This document shows positions 15,898-19,799 of a DNA stretch of 19,799 nt, in pieces. The stretch is taken from positions 1-19,799 of the forward strand of contig URKM01000033.1 of the NCBI GenBank assembly GCA_900548365.1, in the 5' to 3' direction. Position 1 is the stretch's first letter; every line of letters begins with the position of its first letter. Below the pieces are notes generated by a model that saw only the letters and a program-made list of their open reading frames with translations, did not search any database and had not been told where the DNA came from. Source of the DNA: an uncultured Collinsella sp. Its GTDB lineage: Bacteria; Actinomycetota; Coriobacteriia; Coriobacteriales; Coriobacteriaceae. The position numbers were made by a program, and so were the translations under genes.

Positions 15898-16545
15898 ATG
15901 GGTATCCTAGACGGCATGAAGAAAATAGGCGGAATACATACGTTCGAGGACGAGGCGTTTCTCGAATGGATCGCCCGGGCTTCCCTGGCGGTGCTGCTCG
16001 CGGGGCTTATCGCATGCGTGGCGTGGTATGCCCTGTCGCTCGTTCCCGGTTCCTGGCTTCCACGCTTCGAGGTCGGCCGCGTGCTCGCAAGCGGCTTCGC
16101 GGGCGGGACGCGCTGGGTCATCGCGCTCGCGGCTGGCCTGCTTCTTCCCTTGGCGCTGCACGAGCTCGTGCATGCCGTCGCCTTTAAGGCGTTCGCGCCG
16201 AAGGGCTCGCGCGTGAGGTTCGGGGCGAACTGGAAGCAGGGCATGATCTACGCGTGCGCCGAGGGGATCGTGTACAGCCGCGCGCAGTATATGGTGATCG
16301 CGCTTGCCCCGTCTGCGGTGGTGACCTGCGTCCTGCTGCTCATCGGGATATGCGCGGGCTGGCCGCTTTGGACGCTTATCACCGTGTTCGCGCATCTTGG
16401 AGGATGCACGGGCGATTGGGGATACGTGTGCCATATTCGACGCGATCCATCGATCGCCTATTGCGAGGACGCGGCGTGGGGCGTTCAGTTCTATAGTGCG
16501 GAGGGCCGCGCCGACGGCGGCCCGGATGGGGATGATGGACGATGA
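15898..16545 (+). CDS. Membrane zinc metalloprotease-like protein (DUF3267 type)
   Basis: 215 residues. It has several predicted membrane helices (about 27-48, 73-88, 131-154 and 157-170). The second ends in HELVH (88-92) within LPLALHELVHAVAFKAF, an HExxH zinc motif; GGCTGDWGYV (168-177) supplies D173 as a possible third ligand, as in small site-2-protease-like DUF3267 proteins. A cleavage substrate cannot be named. The 30-residue C-terminal tail is rich in G, D and R. The start is uncertain: ATG at 15898 has only GGGTGA close by, and a second ATG at 15916 has no better site. It is divergent from metG and overlaps queH by ATGA, so it is co-translated with queuosine genes although no functional link is known. 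Confidence 0.8.
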   Translation: MGILDGMKKIGGIHTFEDEAFLEWIARASLAVLLAGLIACVAWYALSLVPGSWLPRFEVGRVLASGFAGGTRWVIALAAGLLLPLALHELVHAVAFKAFAPKGSRVRFGANWKQGMIYACAEGIVYSRAQYMVIALAPSAVVTCVLLLIGICAGWPLWTLITVFAHLGGCTGDWGYVCHIRRDPSIAYCEDAAWGVQFYSAEGRADGGPDGDDGR

Positions 16546-17132
16546 CGAGGCTGCTCCTGCATGCTTGCTGCGCTCCCTGCTCGCTGGAGCCGGTGCGCAT
16601 GCTGACCGAGGAGGGCTTCGAGCCCGTGATCTGCTGGACGAATCCGAACATCCAACCGCTGGACGAGCATCGGCGCCGTTTGGACGAGCTTCGGCGCTGG
16701 TGTGCGGCGACGGGCCTGGAACTCATCGAGGCGGCGGACGACCGCGGAGCTTGGGAGCGCGGGGTCGCCCCGCTGGGGGCGCGCGACCGCGAGCGCCGTT
16801 GCCGGGCGTGCTACGCCCTGCGGCTCGCCGAGGCGTGCCGCGTCGCCGTCGATGAGGGGTTCGACCATATCGCGACCACGCTGGCGGTTTCTCCCTATCA
16901 GCTGTTCGACACCTGCAACGAGGTGCTGGAGAAGCTGGCGGCGTCGCACGGGCTCACCCCGGTCATCCGCGATTTCCGTCCCTGGTATCCCGAGGCGACG
17001 AGGCGCTCGCGCGAGTTGGGCATGTATCGGCAGCACTATTGCGGGTGCAGGTTCTCCGCCGCCGAGGCCGCGCTCGACCGCGTGCGGATGCGCGAGGCGC
17101 GTCGGGCCGCCCGCGACGCGGCCTCGGCATAG
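16542..17132 (+). CDS. queH: Epoxyqueuosine reductase QueH
   Basis: 196 residues. QueH (formerly DUF208) reduces epoxyqueuosine to queuosine in tRNA, the last step of the pathway, and replaces the unrelated cobalamin-dependent QueG. Visible: LLLHACCAPCS with C9, C10 and C13, TNPNIQPLDEHRRRLDELRRW, RRCRACYALR with C87 and C90, TTLAVSPYQ, and the C-terminal YCGCRFS with C167 and C169. C9, C10, C87 and C90 correspond to the iron-sulfur ligands known for the family. The ATG overlaps the upstream stop by four bases; GGGGATGATGG before it is a modest ribosome binding site. queA follows after 98 bases and makes the epoxyqueuosine that QueH uses. Confidence 0.95.
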   Translation: MTRLLLHACCAPCSLEPVRMLTEEGFEPVICWTNPNIQPLDEHRRRLDELRRWCAATGLELIEAADDRGAWERGVAPLGARDRERRCRACYALRLAEACRVAVDEGFDHIATTLAVSPYQLFDTCNEVLEKLAASHGLTPVIRDFRPWYPEATRRSRELGMYRQHYCGCRFSAAEAALDRVRMREARRAARDAASA

Positions 17133-17230
17133 CCGTTCCGCGAAGATGGGGGCACGGGGCGGCGACGTCTTCTCGGGCGCGCTATCATAGGGCGCCGAGA
17201 GGTAAGAACGATTTGTTGCGAGGAGCGCAG

Positions 17231-18409
17231 ATGCGTACCGATGACTTTGATTACAACCTGCCCGATGAGTTGATCGCCCAGGCGCCCGCCGAACCCCGCG
17301 ATTCGTGCCGCCTGCTCGTGCTCCATCGCGGCGACGGCTCCATCGACCACCGCATCTTCCGCGATATCATCGATTACCTGGAGCCGGGCGACGTGCTGGT
17401 CGCGAACAAGACCCGTGTCATGCCGGCGCGCCTGATCGGCAGGAAGCCGACGGGCGGCACGGCGGAGACCCTGCTGTTGAATCGCCGCGAGGACGTCGAT
17501 CCGATGGGGGCCGTGTGGGAGTGCCTGGTGAACCCGGGCAAGCGCCTGAAGCCCGGTGCCGAGATCGAGTACCGCGCCGGCGGCGCCCTGGCGCCCGAGG
17601 GGGCTCCGGTCGTGCTGCGCGCGACCATCCTCGAGTTCGTCGACGATAGCCGCGGCGGGCGCCTGGTGCGCTTCGAGCCGGTCGGGGAGAACGCCGACGG
17701 CTCCTTGCGCACGCTCGACGAGGCGATCCACGCTGCGGGCCACGTGCCGCTGCCGCCCTATATCACCGATTACGAGGGCGATCCCGAGAAGTACCAGACC
17801 GTCTACGCCATGGAGGAGGAGCATAGCGCCGCGGCTCCCACCGCGGGCCTGCACTTCACGCCCGAGCTCATCGAGCGCATCGAGGAGAAGGGCGTGCGCT
17901 TCGAGACCGTCGAGCTCGAGGTCGGCATCGATACCTTCCGCCTGGTGGAGGAGGACGACCCCACCGAGCACGTCATGCATACCGAGCGCTACCACGTGCC
18001 GGCGGAGACCGTCGAGGAGGTTCGCGCCGCGAAGGCGGCGGGGCATCGCGTGATCGCCGTCGGCACGACCGCCGTGCGCTCGCTCGAGAGCTCGTGGGAG
18101 GCCGACGTCCCGGCCGCCGACCCCGCGGTGTGCGCGCGCCGTTTCGAGGACGCGCCCGATTCCGCCGCCGTGTGCGGCCGCGGCGACATCGCCGTGCGCG
18201 AGGACGCGACCACCAACCTCTACCTCATGCCCGGCTCCACGTTCCATGTGGTCGATGCGATGATCACCAATTTCCACGTGCCGCGCTCGACGCTCATGAT
18301 GCTCGTCTCGGCGTTCGCGACGCGCGAGCAGATCATGGCCGCCTACGAGGCGGCGGTGGAGGAGCGGTACCGCTTCTTCAGCTTCGGCGACGCGATGCTC
18401 ATCGAATAG
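17231..18409 (+). CDS. queA: S-adenosylmethionine:tRNA ribosyltransferase-isomerase QueA
   Basis: 392 residues. QueA transfers and isomerises the ribosyl part of S-adenosylmethionine onto preQ1-tRNA, giving epoxyqueuosine. Landmarks: FDYNLPDELIAQAPAEPRD at the start, LVANKTRVMPARLIG, AAAPTAGLHFTPELI, VELEVGIDTFR, GTTAVRSLES, and the C-terminal VDAMITNFHVPRSTLMMLVSAF ... RYRFFSFGDAMLI. It is about 36 residues longer than the E. coli enzyme (356), mainly through an insert at about 289-326 with two cysteines, between GTTAVRSLES and TNLYLMPG. GAGGAG precedes the ATG by five bases; TATCAT at 17183-17188 could be a -10 for an internal promoter, but no -35 is visible. The coding sequence is strikingly G/C at third positions. 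A strong hairpin (18438-18471) ends the unit. Confidence 0.96.
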   Translation: MRTDDFDYNLPDELIAQAPAEPRDSCRLLVLHRGDGSIDHRIFRDIIDYLEPGDVLVANKTRVMPARLIGRKPTGGTAETLLLNRREDVDPMGAVWECLVNPGKRLKPGAEIEYRAGGALAPEGAPVVLRATILEFVDDSRGGRLVRFEPVGENADGSLRTLDEAIHAAGHVPLPPYITDYEGDPEKYQTVYAMEEEHSAAAPTAGLHFTPELIERIEEKGVRFETVELEVGIDTFRLVEEDDPTEHVMHTERYHVPAETVEEVRAAKAAGHRVIAVGTTAVRSLESSWEADVPAADPAVCARRFEDAPDSAAVCGRGDIAVREDATTNLYLMPGSTFHVVDAMITNFHVPRSTLMMLVSAFATREQIMAAYEAAVEERYRFFSFGDAMLIE

Positions 18410-18437
18410 GAGTCCTGCAGGACGATACCGTGCAATG

Positions 18438-18471
18438 GGGGCGCCGGCATCCGCAAGGGTGCCGGCGCCCC
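18438..18471 (+). terminator. Strong hairpin after queA, probable terminator
   Basis: Perfect 12-bp stem GGGGCGCCGGCA/TGCCGGCGCCCC (18438-18449 and 18460-18471) with a 10-base loop, 28 bases after the stop. It is followed only by GTTCC, so the T-tract is poor. Confidence 0.65.
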
Positions 18472-18570
18472 GTTCCATGGGAGGCGCGCGCCGAGGACTG
18501 CCCGGGTGCGCCTTCAGGGGCGCTCCCTGTTGGCAGAGGCGTGCTTTCGCGCCCCGTGCCGCCCTGGCGC

Positions 18571-19275
18571 CTAGCGCTTCTTGCCCCGGAGCCGGTCCAG
18601 GATCTCATGGGAGGGCTCGAGCAGCACCTCGAGGACGATCCAGGCCACGGCGAAGGCTATGGTGGCGGGCAGGGAGCGGCTCATCTCGAAGACCACGTCG
18701 AGGGCGAACCAGAAGAGCACACCCACGACGATCGAGATGGGGAAGTAGTTGCGCCTGCAGAACGCCGCGAAGCCGCCCTTCTCCGCGCGGTCCGCCGAAC
18801 CCTTCTTGATGTCGCCCACCATGTACTCGGCGAGCTCTTGGTCGGAAGCCAGGTGATGCTTGCGCATGAGGTAGCTCATGCGCACGATGACCGCGGTGAG
18901 CACGATGAGGAATAGGACATAGATGGCGAGCCCGAGATCGTTGTCATGCGGCGTGGTTTCGAGCAGCCTTCCGATGGGAAGGTAGAGCAGCGCGATGCCC
19001 GCGACGGCTGCCCAGAGCACCTTGAGTTCTCGTCGGTCGGCTGAGACCCGCTTGGCCACCTCGATGCCTCCGGCTGCCGCGAGGTCCTCGAGGCCCGTGT
19101 CGAAGATCCCCGCCAGCAGCGCGAGCGATTGGATATCGGGGAGGGTCTTGCCGTTCTCCCACGAGGAGATGGTCTGGCGCGAAACGTGGCACGCCTGGGC
19201 GAGTTCGTCTTGGGACATGCCGAGCGCCTCGCGGTGCTCGCGGATGCGCGAGCCGATGGACACCGATCCGCTCAT
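18571..19275 (-). CDS. HTH (Xre/Cro type) transcriptional regulator with four membrane helices
   Basis: 234 residues. Residues 7-62 form a classic HTH_3 domain (IGSRIREHREALGMSQDELAQ, HVSRQTISSWENGKTLPDIQSL) that should bind an operator. The remainder is membrane protein: two helices (about 87-103 and 114-132), a cytosolic stretch rich in charge (133-177, with SYLMRKHHLASDQELAEYMVGDIKKG), and two more helices (178-197 and 202-219). This layout marks a one-component regulator tethered to the membrane, where a signal in the membrane could alter DNA binding; the ligand and targets are unknown. AAGGAGGA precedes the ATG by five bases. It is transcribed alone, convergent with queA, and divergent from the structured region at 19360-19799, which it might regulate. 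Confidence 0.9.
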   Translation of the reverse strand: MSGSVSIGSRIREHREALGMSQDELAQACHVSRQTISSWENGKTLPDIQSLALLAGIFDTGLEDLAAAGGIEVAKRVSADRRELKVLWAAVAGIALLYLPIGRLLETTPHDNDLGLAIYVLFLIVLTAVIVRMSYLMRKHHLASDQELAEYMVGDIKKGSADRAEKGGFAAFCRRNYFPISIVVGVLFWFALDVVFEMSRSLPATIAFAVAWIVLEVLLEPSHEILDRLRGKKR

Positions 19276-19316
19276 GGCTCCTCCTTCGGTCGCGGATGCT
19301 TCTGATCTCGCATCAA

Positions 19317-19349
19317 AGTGTATGTGTTCGCGCGCGCGGCGTCTGTCAA
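19317..19349 (-). promoter_or_regulatory. Possible promoter of the membrane HTH regulator
   Basis: A perfect -35 TTGACA on the minus strand (19349-19344) and a TACACT -10 (19322-19317), but the spacer is 21 bases, longer than the ideal 17. CACATA at 17 bases is a poor alternative -10. Confidence 0.35.
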
Positions 19350-19520
19350 AAGGCTCTTACATGGGGCGACGTGAGTCGGCAAGCTGCCGCTCGCCGGTTG
19401 GAAGCAACCGTTCACGACGAATATGGTTTCGAATGCAGATACCACCGCTTTATGGGAATAAGGAGATTGACCAAAGAAGCAGTCGCTCCGATAAGGCGAC
19501 CGAAGCGGGAGGTGATTCCG

Positions 19521-19580
19521 GTGGGTAGTGACGAGATATCAGCTTTTGGGCCCGCCGGCGGCGAGGCCGAGGCCGAGTAG
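19521..19580 (+). CDS. Possible 19-residue small ORF (leader peptide candidate)
   Basis: GTG start with an ideal Shine-Dalgarno GGAGGTGAT (19508-19516), eight bases between GGAGG and the start, then 19 codons ending in TAG. The product starts GSDEISAFGPAGG after the first residue and ends in an alternating E/A run. The same frame is open further upstream (an ATG at 19452 would give 42 residues) but lacks a ribosome binding site there. There is no known homologue that I recognise. The strong initiation signal is the only evidence for translation; it sits inside a structured region and may instead serve a regulatory pairing. Confidence 0.25.
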   Translation: MGSDEISAFGPAGGEAEAE

Positions 19581-19664
19581 TTGTTGGGACGAGCGATCTC
19601 GTCCAAGGTAACCCGACGATGTATCGGGAGACGGCCGAAATGTAGGATCACCGCCCGGGCCCGT

Positions 19665-19673
19665 TGAGATAAT
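19665..19673 (+). promoter_or_regulatory. Candidate extended -10 promoter element
   Basis: TGAGATAAT is an extended -10 (TGnGATAAT). No -35 is visible. A transcript from it would begin near 19680 and meet the terminator at 19729-19761 after about 80 bases. Confidence 0.35.
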
Positions 19674-19728
19674 CGCATACCGGCACTCACGGTAGGAGAT
19701 TCGAGGGGATTCCAAAGTACAGAGTAGC

Positions 19729-19761
19729 GGGGCGGCATCGCGAAGGCGGTGCCGCCCCTTT
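19729..19761 (+). terminator. Strong hairpin terminator near the right edge
   Basis: A continuous 13-bp stem (19729-19741 with 19746-19758, one T-G pair) capped by a GAAG tetraloop and followed by TTT. It may terminate the structured RNA or act as an attenuator for a gene beyond the window. Confidence 0.75.
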
Positions 19762-19799
19762 AATATGAGTTGAACATTGTCAAGAGGCAAAACCGGCCC

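Larger units (their letters stand above)
19360..19761 (+). ncRNA. Candidate structured leader or small RNA region (no protein gene over ~500 bases)
   Basis: No convincing protein gene lies between 19276 and 19799. On the + strand successive stems are visible: 19371-19394 (10 bp with one bulge), 19395-19410 (CGGTTG/CAACCG, GAAG loop), 19482-19500 (GTCGC/GCGAC), 19587-19604 (GGACGAG/CTCGTCC, CGAT loop), 19612-19628 (CCCGA/TCGGG), 19678-19694 (TACCG/CGGTA) and the terminator 19729-19761. Composition is lower in GC than the flanking genes. No motif of T-box, cobalamin, TPP, FMN, SAM, RNase P or tmRNA RNA is recognisable. The region may be the leader of a gene to the right, one or more small RNAs, or both; extent and strand are inferred from structure only. 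Confidence 0.35.

Noticed and set aside
19412..19738. A 108-codon minus-strand frame in the right-hand intergenic region
   Set aside because: It runs through the terminator hairpin, lacks a ribosome binding site and shows no family motif.
19711..19761. T-box riboswitch (GGCGGCATCGCG resembles the antiterminator sequence)
   Set aside because: The invariant TGGNACCGCG is not present and no specifier stem could be identified; the similarity comes from the terminator stem itself.

Overview
The window looks like chromosomal backbone of an anaerobic, GC-rich Gram-positive bacterium, most likely a gut actinobacterium of the Coriobacteriia (Collinsella or a relative). This rests on strong AGGAGG-type ribosome binding sites, a superoxide reductase, formate-tetrahydrofolate ligase plus FolD, QueH-type queuosine synthesis and actinobacterial-looking protein sequences. 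No rRNA, tRNA, CRISPR array, phage gene or insertion sequence was found. The taxon is an inference and was not searched.

Left part (1-4920, + strand): a terminator of an upstream unit, then a one-domain superoxide reductase with its own terminator. Next is a 664-residue protein with the full glutamine-dependent NAD synthetase layout but with both active sites degenerate, and then the tightly overlapping Holliday-junction operon ruvC-ruvA-ruvB. Base composition is visibly lower in GC here than further right.

Middle part (4975-12075, + strand): fhs and folD form a one-carbon folate pair. A divergent cold-shock protein ending in a clear terminator, a C69 dipeptidase with an acidic insert, and a phasin-like small protein coupled to a membrane-anchored UbiB/ABC1 atypical kinase follow.

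Convergent minus-strand block (12094-15831): metG reads leftward into a terminator that is enclosed by a 37-bp near-perfect inverted repeat. A GNAT acetyltransferase and the 23S rRNA methyltransferase rlmA then form a second unit with its own promoter. MetG keeps a HIGH-type motif but lacks the second lysine of KMSKS.

Right part (15898-19799): a membrane zinc metalloprotease-like protein (DUF3267 type) overlaps queH, followed by queA (with an extra ~36-residue insert) and a strong hairpin. QueA and QueH act at neighbouring steps of queuosine synthesis. A minus-strand HTH regulator fused to four membrane helices comes next. The last ~440 bases hold no convincing protein gene but a run of stable hairpins, a 19-codon ORF with an ideal ribosome binding site that can be sequestered by a downstream segment, an extended -10 element and a strong terminator. 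This may be a regulatory leader or small RNA for a gene beyond the window.
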